Assembly: GCF_018424605.1 (NCBI RefSeq)
Contig: NZ_QTKT01000001.1
Span: 62,001 to 126,000, forward strand
DNA length: 64,000 nucleotides
Source: Marinobacter lipolyticus
Lineage (GTDB): Bacteria; Pseudomonadota; Gammaproteobacteria; Pseudomonadales; Oleiphilaceae
Direction of reading: 5' to 3'
Positions 51,786 through 59,610 of this stretch are shown piece after piece. How positions within the stretch are numbered: position 1 is the first letter of the stretch; each line of letters begins with the position of its first letter. Both the position numbers and the translations under genes were made by a program. The notes beneath the pieces are model-generated. The model worked only from the letters and a program-made list of their open reading frames with translations. It searched no databases and was not told the DNA's origin.

Positions 51786-52904
51786 GTGGAACTTAGAGTA
51801 ATTAGAACACTGGATGAGTTCTGCAACATGCAATCCCAGTGGGATGAGTTAATTGGGGTACTGGATCCGGTTCCGGTTCCGCTCTCTCACGCGTGGCTGA
51901 GTTCCTGGCTGAATGCCTTTGCTGCCAGAGAGCAGATGGAATTCCGATGTGTTTTCCACAACGAGCGACTGGTTGGCGTAGCCCCCCTCCTGAGAGGCCG
52001 GGAAAGTTACCGCGGTATCCCGGTAACGTTGCTGAAGCTGGCTGCCAACGGCCACAGTCCGTACTCAATGGTGGTTGTTCACCCGCAGCTGAGTGCAGAC
52101 CAGAAGCGCCGCGCCCTTGAGCTGCTGACCCGTGTGGAACCGAATGAAGTCGGCCTGTTCTTCAAGATCCCCAGGCACAGTGAGTTGCGGGCGTTTCTGC
52201 TGGATCAGAGCGGGTTAGGGCATGAGTATGTCGGCGAGAAGCCGAGCCTGCTCACCCCGGTGATTCCCATCAACGGTGACTGGCAGGCATTTTTCGGTGC
52301 CAGACCCAAAAAACTGAAACGGAGCCTGCGGCACAAGCTCAATCGCTATCATGCAGACGGCGGCTTCCAGGTTGATCAGGAAGTGATTACCTCATCCGAC
52401 CAGCCGGTGATCGACGAGTTGGTCACCATCTCCGCCAATAGCTGGAAAGCGGGCATTGGTAACGACCTTAAATCCAATGATCGAAGCCGCCAGTTCCTTC
52501 TGCGCCTGACCGAAACCTTCGGCAACTCCGGACGACTAAGCGCCTGGATTATGCGCCGGGCCGGGCAGCCGGTCGCCTTCGAGTTGCACCTTGCCGATGG
52601 CGGCGTGGTTTATCCGATCCGGGCGGATTACGATCAGTCCTTCAAAGCCTTCTCGCCAGGTTCGGTATTGGAGTACACCGTGCTCAAGCATCTGTTTGAT
52701 AGCCAGTCGGCACGTCAGTACTACACCTGCGCTGACGATTACTGGTACCTGAGCAACTGGACCTCCGAGTACGCCGAGTTCTGCACGATCGAGGTGTTTG
52801 GCAGCAGCGCGGCATTGAGAGCGCTCTATTATCTGGAATACCGGGTTATTCCTGTTGTGAAACGACTGCTTGGCAAGAAACCGCGCACACACAGGGCGGC
52901 CTGA
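51786..52904 (+). CDS. FemAB/CelD-like GNAT acyltransferase
   Basis: A 372-residue protein of the Acetyltransf_6 group, the third such protein in the window. Seen: LSHAWLSSWLNAF (about 33-45), KKLKRSLRHKLNRY (about 176-189), ITISANSWKAG-type region (about 216-226), GQPVAFELHLADGGVVYPIRADYD (about 260-283) and FSPGSVLEYTVLKHLF (about 289-304), which match the family. The start is GTG 51786 with only GGGA about 12 bp before it. It is followed 22 bp later by the formyltransferase, so the two likely act on the same product. Substrate unknown. Confidence 0.85.
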   Translation: MELRVIRTLDEFCNMQSQWDELIGVLDPVPVPLSHAWLSSWLNAFAAREQMEFRCVFHNERLVGVAPLLRGRESYRGIPVTLLKLAANGHSPYSMVVVHPQLSADQKRRALELLTRVEPNEVGLFFKIPRHSELRAFLLDQSGLGHEYVGEKPSLLTPVIPINGDWQAFFGARPKKLKRSLRHKLNRYHADGGFQVDQEVITSSDQPVIDELVTISANSWKAGIGNDLKSNDRSRQFLLRLTETFGNSGRLSAWIMRRAGQPVAFELHLADGGVVYPIRADYDQSFKAFSPGSVLEYTVLKHLFDSQSARQYYTCADDYWYLSNWTSEYAEFCTIEVFGSSAALRALYYLEYRVIPVVKRLLGKKPRTHRAA

Positions 52905-52926
52905 CCCCCTACCGGAGAAACCATCC

Positions 52927-53835
52927 ATGCGAACGCTGGTTATAGTCAGCCAGGATAAATCGGACATCTTTTTTGCCAATCAGTTGGCGAAGTCTCTTGA
53001 TGTGGTCGGCATTGTGGTCGAGAACCAGATCCCACCGCGGGACCGATCCTCACTGGCAAAAAAATCACTCAAATACCTGTCACAGCCGGGCGTCTTTGTC
53101 CGCAAAGTATTCGAGGTGTTGGACAGGCGCCTTATCGACAAGCATCAGGATTACAATCGCCCGGAAAACAGCCTGGATTTCGGAGAGGAGGGGCGGGCCC
53201 TGAACACCGCCTACGATCTGCCTGTGCTTCACACCAGGGGTGTCAACGGGATCAACGATCCAGAAAACGTTGAGTGGATTCGTCGGCTGCAGCCACAGGT
53301 CATCGCCGTATGCGGCGCGTCCATTTTGCGGGCAGAATTGCTCGGCATTCCGCCGTACGGGGTGCTCAACCTGCATGGAGGCCTCGCTCAGTTCTATCGT
53401 GGCCTGTTTACCACCGATTGGGCCATCCACAACGCCGAACCGGAGTGCGTCGGGGCAACGGTTCATTTTGTGTCGCAGGGGGTTGATGACGGCGACGTGG
53501 TCTATCAGGGGCGTCCGGTCATTGAGCCTGGTGATCAGCCCAACAGCCTTTACGAGAAAGTCGTGCGGCTGGGGGTGCAGATGATGATCCGGGCGATCAT
53601 CGATCTCGAACGTTCAATGAGCCGCCCCGTGAAGCTCGAAACCAAGGGGCGCCTTTATCTCAACCGTATGTTTGATACCGGCGCGAAACGGCGCACCTGG
53701 CGCCAGATCCGAAATGGCGTGATTGCCGATTATCTGGACAACCGGTCAGAAAGAGACGCCCGAATAGAAGCGGCATTGATCAATGATTTCAATGCGGTGG
53801 CCCAGCCAAGGGGACATTTGGCCACCGCTGACTAG
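52927..53835 (+). CDS. Formyltransferase family protein
   Basis: A 302-residue protein with a formyl_trans_N domain, as in methionyl-tRNA formyltransferase and sugar N-formyltransferases using N10-formyltetrahydrofolate. The catalytic Asn-His pair is in YGVLNLHGGLAQFYRG (about 140-155), and the catalytic Asp is in VSQGVDDGDVVYQG (about 179-192). The N-terminal RTLVIVSQDKSDIFFANQLA is the Rossmann entry. It lacks the C-terminal tRNA-binding domain of Fmt, so an amino-sugar or aminoacyl substrate is likely. The start ATG 52927 has CGGAGAAA upstream. It converges on xrtA with a 4-bp overlap. Confidence 0.87.
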   Translation: MRTLVIVSQDKSDIFFANQLAKSLDVVGIVVENQIPPRDRSSLAKKSLKYLSQPGVFVRKVFEVLDRRLIDKHQDYNRPENSLDFGEEGRALNTAYDLPVLHTRGVNGINDPENVEWIRRLQPQVIAVCGASILRAELLGIPPYGVLNLHGGLAQFYRGLFTTDWAIHNAEPECVGATVHFVSQGVDDGDVVYQGRPVIEPGDQPNSLYEKVVRLGVQMMIRAIIDLERSMSRPVKLETKGRLYLNRMFDTGAKRRTWRQIRNGVIADYLDNRSERDARIEAALINDFNAVAQPRGHLATAD

Positions 53836-55343
53836 CGCTCCACCCCCGCCAGGAAACGGGTAAATGTTGCACGTTGTTTCGTACAGCCGTCGGTTTCGGG
53901 CGTCTTGCAATAGCTTGCCAGCGCCCAGAGTGCGCCCCGATTGTCACCGCCGATTTTTTTCAACGCCCCGGTAATTTTTGCTTCGAGTCGGGAGTCGGTC
54001 AAAGACGAACCGATGTCATACCAGGACCAGAGAATAACCGAGACGCCGTCGGCGCGTCGTTCAATGATGGTCTCGTTGACCCGCGGGGGGCTGATGTCAA
54101 AAGACGCCGGTAGCTCCCGTTTACGTGTTGAGATGAGGCGCCAGTCGGAACGGTCGAAGAGCTCATTGCCATAGAAGATCAGCTCCTTGTTCTGGGTCTG
54201 CCGACGGTACCCGGTAATTTGCAGTTGGAGCTGCTGGAGATCCCCAGACACGTAGACTCCGCTGAGATCGATGTCTGGTTTCTGATAGTCCGGTCGCCAG
54301 ATGTTGGCGTGCGGGAGTGGACCCCGCCAGTCCGGCGCCGGGGAGGGGAGGATGGGATTCCAGGCATGCGCCAGGCGATCGGTTCGCGCTTCGACGGCTA
54401 AGGGGATCAGCGCTGGCCACAGGATCAGTACAGAGGCGGCAATCGGCCAGATCCATGAGGCCCCTTTGCCATGGTCGTCAGCGCGAGGGCTGGTCTCGGA
54501 AGACGGTTGAGAAGTTCCGATCGCCGAGCCCACCTCCAGTTTTCCGGCGATAAAAAACAGGGGAATAAGTGTCACCAGCAGGAAAACGATCCAGCCAAAC
54601 AGTTCGTGGTCCTCGACCAGAGACGTTTCCATATTGGTGTAGTGACCGGCCGCGATAATGCCGAACACCCGCAGCCAGTTCGCAACCATCGACAGCAATC
54701 CGGCAATGACCACCAACAGCGCCGTTCGAGGGAACGAGCGGTAATAAAGCTGACCGTAAAAGCTGCCCAGAAACAGGGCCACCATCAGATAGCGGACACC
54801 GCTGCAGCCGTTCTCCACCAGAAAGGTGCCCACCTCAAGCTCAATGTAGAACTCTCTGATGGTGGCTTCGATATCGGCGAGGTTCAGAAAAAAAGTGTTA
54901 AAGAAGACGGTAATGTGTTGCAGCAGGGGCGAGAAATCGTCCCAGAAGGGGGCCGCGAAAAGCAGAAGCAGGATTGGGCCGCCGGCGGTGGTTACAAAGC
55001 CTTTCCCCCAGATAGACCATCCCCAGAACAGAATGAGAAACGGCACCAGAATCAGCCTGATAAAGCGAATGTCTGCGGCCTGGGCAAACAGCAGTAATGC
55101 GCTGGCCCCGGTCAGCAGAAACAGGGCTATGCCCGAGCCGGTTATGGTCAGCCCGGCCAGGGCATCCCGCCTGAGATAGAGCAGATAGAGGACGCCGGCC
55201 AGCACCAGATAACCGTGGGTGTAAATGATGGAGTCGTACCATAGCTGGAAAAAGTCCCGCCACTCCGCCCACAGCGCCAGAACAAGAACCGGGATGGCCA
55301 GTAGCCACAGGTATTGGTGCGATGATCGGGAGGCCACGCTCAT
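53832..55343 (-). CDS. xrtA: Exosortase A
   Basis: Multi-span inner-membrane transpeptidase that cleaves PEP-CTERM sorting signals and hands the proteins to the exopolysaccharide route. The 503 residues hold about eight spans followed by a soluble C-terminal EpsI-like domain (about 310-503), the fusion typical of XrtA. Catalytic residues are in place: Cys near 178 in NGCSGVRYL, Arg near 223 in NWLRVFGI and His near 245 in EDHELFGW. It lies 10 bp downstream of prsT on the same strand. No protein with a PEP-CTERM tail is encoded in this window, so its substrates lie elsewhere in the genome. Confidence 0.95.
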   Translation of the reverse strand: MSVASRSSHQYLWLLAIPVLVLALWAEWRDFFQLWYDSIIYTHGYLVLAGVLYLLYLRRDALAGLTITGSGIALFLLTGASALLLFAQAADIRFIRLILVPFLILFWGWSIWGKGFVTTAGGPILLLLFAAPFWDDFSPLLQHITVFFNTFFLNLADIEATIREFYIELEVGTFLVENGCSGVRYLMVALFLGSFYGQLYYRSFPRTALLVVIAGLLSMVANWLRVFGIIAAGHYTNMETSLVEDHELFGWIVFLLVTLIPLFFIAGKLEVGSAIGTSQPSSETSPRADDHGKGASWIWPIAASVLILWPALIPLAVEARTDRLAHAWNPILPSPAPDWRGPLPHANIWRPDYQKPDIDLSGVYVSGDLQQLQLQITGYRRQTQNKELIFYGNELFDRSDWRLISTRKRELPASFDISPPRVNETIIERRADGVSVILWSWYDIGSSLTDSRLEAKITGALKKIGGDNRGALWALASYCKTPETDGCTKQRATFTRFLAGVER

Positions 55344-55353
55344 ACCGTTTCAC

Positions 55354-58053
55354 TCAACCCTGGTTAGCGAACTGTTCCAGCAGGCGTTTTGCCTCCGTGC
55401 TCTTGCCGACACTGCGATACGCCTCCGCCAGGTGGAGTGCTATTTCTTCCGATTCCGGCTGAAGCTGGTGGGCTTTTTCGAGAATCGGAACGCTCTCCTG
55501 ATGTTTACCGGACTTCAGCATGATCCAGCCATAAGTGTCTGCCACGGCGGCGTTATCCGGACTGAGCTGATAGGCTTTCTGAGCCAGAGCAATGGCGCGA
55601 TCGTCGCCTTCCTGATGGTAGAGCCAAGCCAGGTTGTTCAGCACTACGACGTTGTCAGGCATTGCCACAAGCAGCTGTTCGTAGCTGGCCTTGGCACGGT
55701 CCTGCTTGCCATGAGACTGCTGCAGCACTGCCAGCGCGAGCCGAAGCGGAACATGGTCGGGATGGCGTTCGATGACGGCTTCCAGAAAGGCGAGGGCGTC
55801 ACCGTCGCGACCGGCGCGCTGGAGATTCCCGGCGTAGCCATTGGCGATCTCGGCGTTCGCTTCCTTCTCGTAAGCGAGCTGGTACAGCTCTGCGGCCTGA
55901 TTGAAATCTTCCCGCTTCTCAAAGTACCGCGCTTCAACAATATACGGCGTCGGTGAATCCGGGTGTAGCTTCTTGGCCTCCTGAAGCAGTCGGCGAGCGG
56001 CGTTGGGGTTGTTATCGGCGAAGGCAACCGCCGCGGCCTGCAGGGTGATGTCCTCGTTCTCAGCAAACAGGGCTCTGGCGCGCTCCAGTACCTCAGCCGC
56101 CCGCTCTTGATCGCCGTTCTGTCGCAGGCGAGCCGCTACCGAATTGTAGAGTACGGCCACCAGTGGTTCGGCCCTTGCCGGTGTCGCCTCGTCTTCGCGT
56201 TCAAGTAATGCAGCGGTCAGTTCATCAGCCTGCTGACTGTCGCCCTCAACCAGAGCACCCTCCAGCAGCACCAGTTTCGGGCCGGTGGCATCGGGTTGGG
56301 CATCGAGTATGTCCCGCATGATGCTGCGTAACGTGGGCTCGTCCGTGACCTCCGCCAGACCTTGAAGTGCCTGCCGGTTGTCCGGTGCCAATTCTACCGC
56401 TTTGCGAAAGTGGCTACGGGCTTCGTCGGCGTTCTGACGGGTCCGTGCCAGATTGCCCAGGGCGATTTCCGGGGAAGCCTGTTCCGGCGCCCGATCCCGT
56501 GCCTTTTCAAAATAGCTCCGTGCACGTTCGGGATTGCCGGTTCTGGCGGCAATATTTCCGCGCGCAATCAGCGGAGTGGCACTGTCGGGTTGCGCCTTGA
56601 TCCAGGCCTCTGCCGTCACGATGGCCTGCTGGGTGCTGCCGGCCGACATCTGCGCCTCAATGGTGACGATTCGGGCCTGATCGCCCAGATTGCTGTCCTG
56701 TGGTACCTGCCGCGCCTGGTCGATCGCCTTGCTGTATTCACCCCGCTGCATCAGGTAACCGGCGTATCGCAGTCTCAGGGCATGATTGTCGGGAGCAAGG
56801 GCCAGCGCTTTTTCAATGAGCGGCTCACCCGTGGCCAGATCACCGGCACTCAGCGAAGCGATGCCCACCAGCGCCAGAATTTCCGGATCAGTGTCTTTGT
56901 CAGACAGGTTGGACAAGATATTTCGGGCTTCCTGCGGATCCTTCATTTGAATGCGCGCGGCGGCCAGCAACTTGCTGGCGGCTTCCGAGTCACCCAGTTC
57001 GGCAATCGGGCGAAGCAGACGCTCGGCTTCGCCGATACGACCCTGGCGGAAGCGGATCATTCCAAGCATCAGTGAGCTTTGCTCATGATTCGGCACCTGG
57101 GCCAATACCTCCTCGAGGTAATTGGCGGCCTCCTCCAGGTTTCCTGCGTCGTAGGCTTCCCGTGCCGCAGTGAGATTGCTTTTGATGGTGCCAGGCGCGG
57201 ATTTTGCCAGTATTTCCTCATAAACGAAGGCTTCCGCGGATTTACCCTGCGCCCGCAACACCCGGATCAGGGCCGAAATGGTTTCGTACTTCCGGTAGGT
57301 CATGATGTCGTACTGGCCGATGTCTTCCAGCGCACGAACATAGGCTTCCTCGGCGACGGGCCAGTTCTCCGCGTTATGGGCCAGTTGCGCTTTCCAGAGC
57401 CAGAGTTCGGCGTTCTGCGGATCGATCTGCTCCGCCTCGGCCAGGTATTCCTTGACCTGTTCGGAATCGCCGGAGGCATGGGCGACGCGCGAAAGCCCGA
57501 CCAGGGGTAGGGCGGAATCGCCCAACTGCGAGCGGGCTTCCGAATACGCCTTTTGGGCGTCGTCGAGGCGATCGGCGACCAGCAGAATTCGCCCCTTCAG
57601 GAGGCTGCGCTCTGCCAACATTGCCGGGTCGTCTGTCTGCATGGACTCAAGAGCGGCAAGCGCATCCGCGGTGCGCCCCTGCAGCAGGCTGGCCTCGGCG
57701 CGAATAATGGAAGCCCGGCTTTGGGACTCAATATCCATGCTGCCTTCGGGAATCGACTCTTCCAGCCAGTCCAGCTGCCGTTCGGCATTCCGTGCATCGC
57801 CGGCTTTCAGCAGGTTATTGATGATCACGAAGTAGGCTTCAGGGCTTTGCGGTTGCAACTCGATGGCGCTGCGTGCCTCTATGGTGCTGGCCTTCAGTTC
57901 TCCCTGTCGCTGTAAGAACCGTGACTGATCAAGATGACTGAGGTATTTGATCTCTTGCTCGCTCAGGTCATTGTCGCTGTTGCCGCAGCCGGTGACGGCC
58001 ATGCCAATCGCAATGGAGAGAAGGGTTGCACGTACTACTGAAACTGCTGTCAT
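55354..58053 (-). CDS. prsT: PEP-CTERM system TPR-repeat lipoprotein PrsT
   Basis: An 899-residue lipoprotein (lipobox VTGC, Cys23) composed almost entirely of tetratricopeptide repeats, on the order of 20 helical pairs with the usual small/large residue pattern (for example LDDAQKAYSEA, PERARSYFEKA and NPNAARRLLQEA). It is always next to exosortase in XrtA loci and probably acts as a periplasmic scaffold linking synthesis, export or protein sorting. Length matches the family (about 900). It lies 55 bp downstream of prsR and 10 bp upstream of xrtA, so all three are likely one transcript. Confidence 0.94.
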   Translation of the reverse strand: MTAVSVVRATLLSIAIGMAVTGCGNSDNDLSEQEIKYLSHLDQSRFLQRQGELKASTIEARSAIELQPQSPEAYFVIINNLLKAGDARNAERQLDWLEESIPEGSMDIESQSRASIIRAEASLLQGRTADALAALESMQTDDPAMLAERSLLKGRILLVADRLDDAQKAYSEARSQLGDSALPLVGLSRVAHASGDSEQVKEYLAEAEQIDPQNAELWLWKAQLAHNAENWPVAEEAYVRALEDIGQYDIMTYRKYETISALIRVLRAQGKSAEAFVYEEILAKSAPGTIKSNLTAAREAYDAGNLEEAANYLEEVLAQVPNHEQSSLMLGMIRFRQGRIGEAERLLRPIAELGDSEAASKLLAAARIQMKDPQEARNILSNLSDKDTDPEILALVGIASLSAGDLATGEPLIEKALALAPDNHALRLRYAGYLMQRGEYSKAIDQARQVPQDSNLGDQARIVTIEAQMSAGSTQQAIVTAEAWIKAQPDSATPLIARGNIAARTGNPERARSYFEKARDRAPEQASPEIALGNLARTRQNADEARSHFRKAVELAPDNRQALQGLAEVTDEPTLRSIMRDILDAQPDATGPKLVLLEGALVEGDSQQADELTAALLEREDEATPARAEPLVAVLYNSVAARLRQNGDQERAAEVLERARALFAENEDITLQAAAVAFADNNPNAARRLLQEAKKLHPDSPTPYIVEARYFEKREDFNQAAELYQLAYEKEANAEIANGYAGNLQRAGRDGDALAFLEAVIERHPDHVPLRLALAVLQQSHGKQDRAKASYEQLLVAMPDNVVVLNNLAWLYHQEGDDRAIALAQKAYQLSPDNAAVADTYGWIMLKSGKHQESVPILEKAHQLQPESEEIALHLAEAYRSVGKSTEAKRLLEQFANQG

Positions 58054-58108
58054 GGCCCTGTTCCTATTCCTTATCCTTCAGGCTTCTAATGGACATCCTG
58101 GTGATACG

Positions 58109-59482
58109 TCACACGCTTGACGTAGTGTGCGACGTTTCGATCCGGTACTTGTCTGTCAGGTTGTAGAGCGTAGGGCGGGTTACACCCAGTAATCGCGACG
58201 CCTGCGCCATATTGAAATTACAGCTTTGCAGCGCCTGCATGATGGCCTGGCGTTCAGCTGCCTCCCGAACCTGGCGAAGATTGAGCTGACTTTCGTGCAG
58301 CTCGGCCCCCTGTTGCAGTTCAAGGTCAGAAGCGGTCACCCGTTTGCCATCAGCCATGATGGTGGCGCGCTTAACCTTGTTGATCATCTCGCGGACGTTG
58401 CCCGGCCAGTTGTACTGGCTGATGGCGCAGATGGCGTCTTCGGTGAAAGACAGTCCAGCACGGTCCATCTGCTTGCCGAGGGATTTCAACAGCGATTGCG
58501 CGATCACCAGGGCGTCACCGTCGCGATCCCGCAACGGCGGCACATCGAGCGTGATCTCACTGATCCGGTAGTACAAATCTTCGCGGAATTCCCCGTTATC
58601 AATCAGTTGCCGCACGTCACGATGGGTGGCGCACACCACACGCACGTCCACCGGGATCGGGCTCACCGAGCCGACCCGATCGATCACCCGCTCCTGCAGA
58701 AAGCGAAGGAGCTTGGCCTGGAGGGGCATGGGCATGTCGCCGATCTCGTCCAGAAAAAGCGTGCCACCGTTGGCGTGTTCGATTTTTCCTTTCTTACTCT
58801 GGGTGGCTCCGGTAAAGGACCCCTTCTCGAAACCGAACAGTTCGCTTTCAAGCAGGTTTTCCGGAATGGCAGCGCAGTTGATGGCAGCGAAGGGTTTGGC
58901 AGCGCGATGGCTCATGTCGTGGAGGGCGCGGGCGAGCAGCTCCTTGCCCGTCCCGGTCTCCCCGGTGATCAGAGTGGTCACGTCGGTGGGGGCAACCTTT
59001 TCAAGAGTGCGGCAGATAGAGAGCATCTGCGGGCTGGCTGCAACAATGCCCTTGATGCTGGTGCCGTTGCGATGCTGGGCCAGCTCACGGTTCTCTTTTT
59101 CCAGTTCCGCCAGCCGGAATGCCCGATTGACCACGAAGGTGAGGATTTCAGCATCCAGTGGTTTCTGGTAGAAATCGCAGGCCCCCATGCCTATGGCTTT
59201 GACCGCGTTGTCCTTGTCTTCCCGGCCGGTAACCACAATCACTTTGGTCTGGGGCGACAGACGCAGAATTTCCTCAAGCAGATGAAAGCCTTCCGAGGCA
59301 CCGCCCGGATCTGGCGGCAGGCCGAGATCCAGCGTAATAACATCAGGTTCGGTGCGGCGCAGGCTGGTCAGGGCCGTTTCGCGGTCTGCCGCAACCGTCA
59401 CCTCCAGATCTTCGCTGAAACACCAGCGCATCTGGCTTTGCAGGCCGGGGTCATCCTCTACAATTAACAGTCGTCTACTCAC
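58109..59482 (-). CDS. prsR: PEP-CTERM-box response regulator, sigma-54-dependent activator PrsR
   Basis: A 457-residue NtrC-type regulator. Receiver domain (about 4-120) with acceptor Asp52 in ITLDLGLP and the Lys of FYQKPLD; AAA+ domain (about 145-370) with GETGTGKE (Walker A, near 177), GSFTGA (sigma-54 contact loop, near 222; the usual GAFTGA with Ser) and TLFLDEIGDMP (Walker B); and a Fis-type helix-turn-helix at the C-terminus (about 415-450, QASRLLGVTRPTLYNL). It should be phosphorylated by the adjacent kinase PrsK and activate sigma-54 promoters of the exopolysaccharide and PEP-CTERM genes. The start is GTG 59482. No clear -24/-12 promoter was found in the window. Confidence 0.95.
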   Translation of the reverse strand: MSRRLLIVEDDPGLQSQMRWCFSEDLEVTVAADRETALTSLRRTEPDVITLDLGLPPDPGGASEGFHLLEEILRLSPQTKVIVVTGREDKDNAVKAIGMGACDFYQKPLDAEILTFVVNRAFRLAELEKENRELAQHRNGTSIKGIVAASPQMLSICRTLEKVAPTDVTTLITGETGTGKELLARALHDMSHRAAKPFAAINCAAIPENLLESELFGFEKGSFTGATQSKKGKIEHANGGTLFLDEIGDMPMPLQAKLLRFLQERVIDRVGSVSPIPVDVRVVCATHRDVRQLIDNGEFREDLYYRISEITLDVPPLRDRDGDALVIAQSLLKSLGKQMDRAGLSFTEDAICAISQYNWPGNVREMINKVKRATIMADGKRVTASDLELQQGAELHESQLNLRQVREAAERQAIMQALQSCNFNMAQASRLLGVTRPTLYNLTDKYRIETSHTTSSV

Positions 59483-59610
59483 AACAGTTCAAGTCCCTTT
59501 CTGTCTATGACTGTGTTGACGCGTTCTTGCTCAATCCCTTTCACTACTGATTCTTAACCGAAGATTGACGCTTTGCAATGCTTCGTTGCTTTGAATTTAC
59601 AAAATGACAA

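Noticed and set aside
58226..59467. Long open frame of 413 codons on the plus strand opposite prsR
   Set aside because: It is antisense to a well-supported regulator gene, has no family motif and reflects the GC-rich codon bias of prsR.
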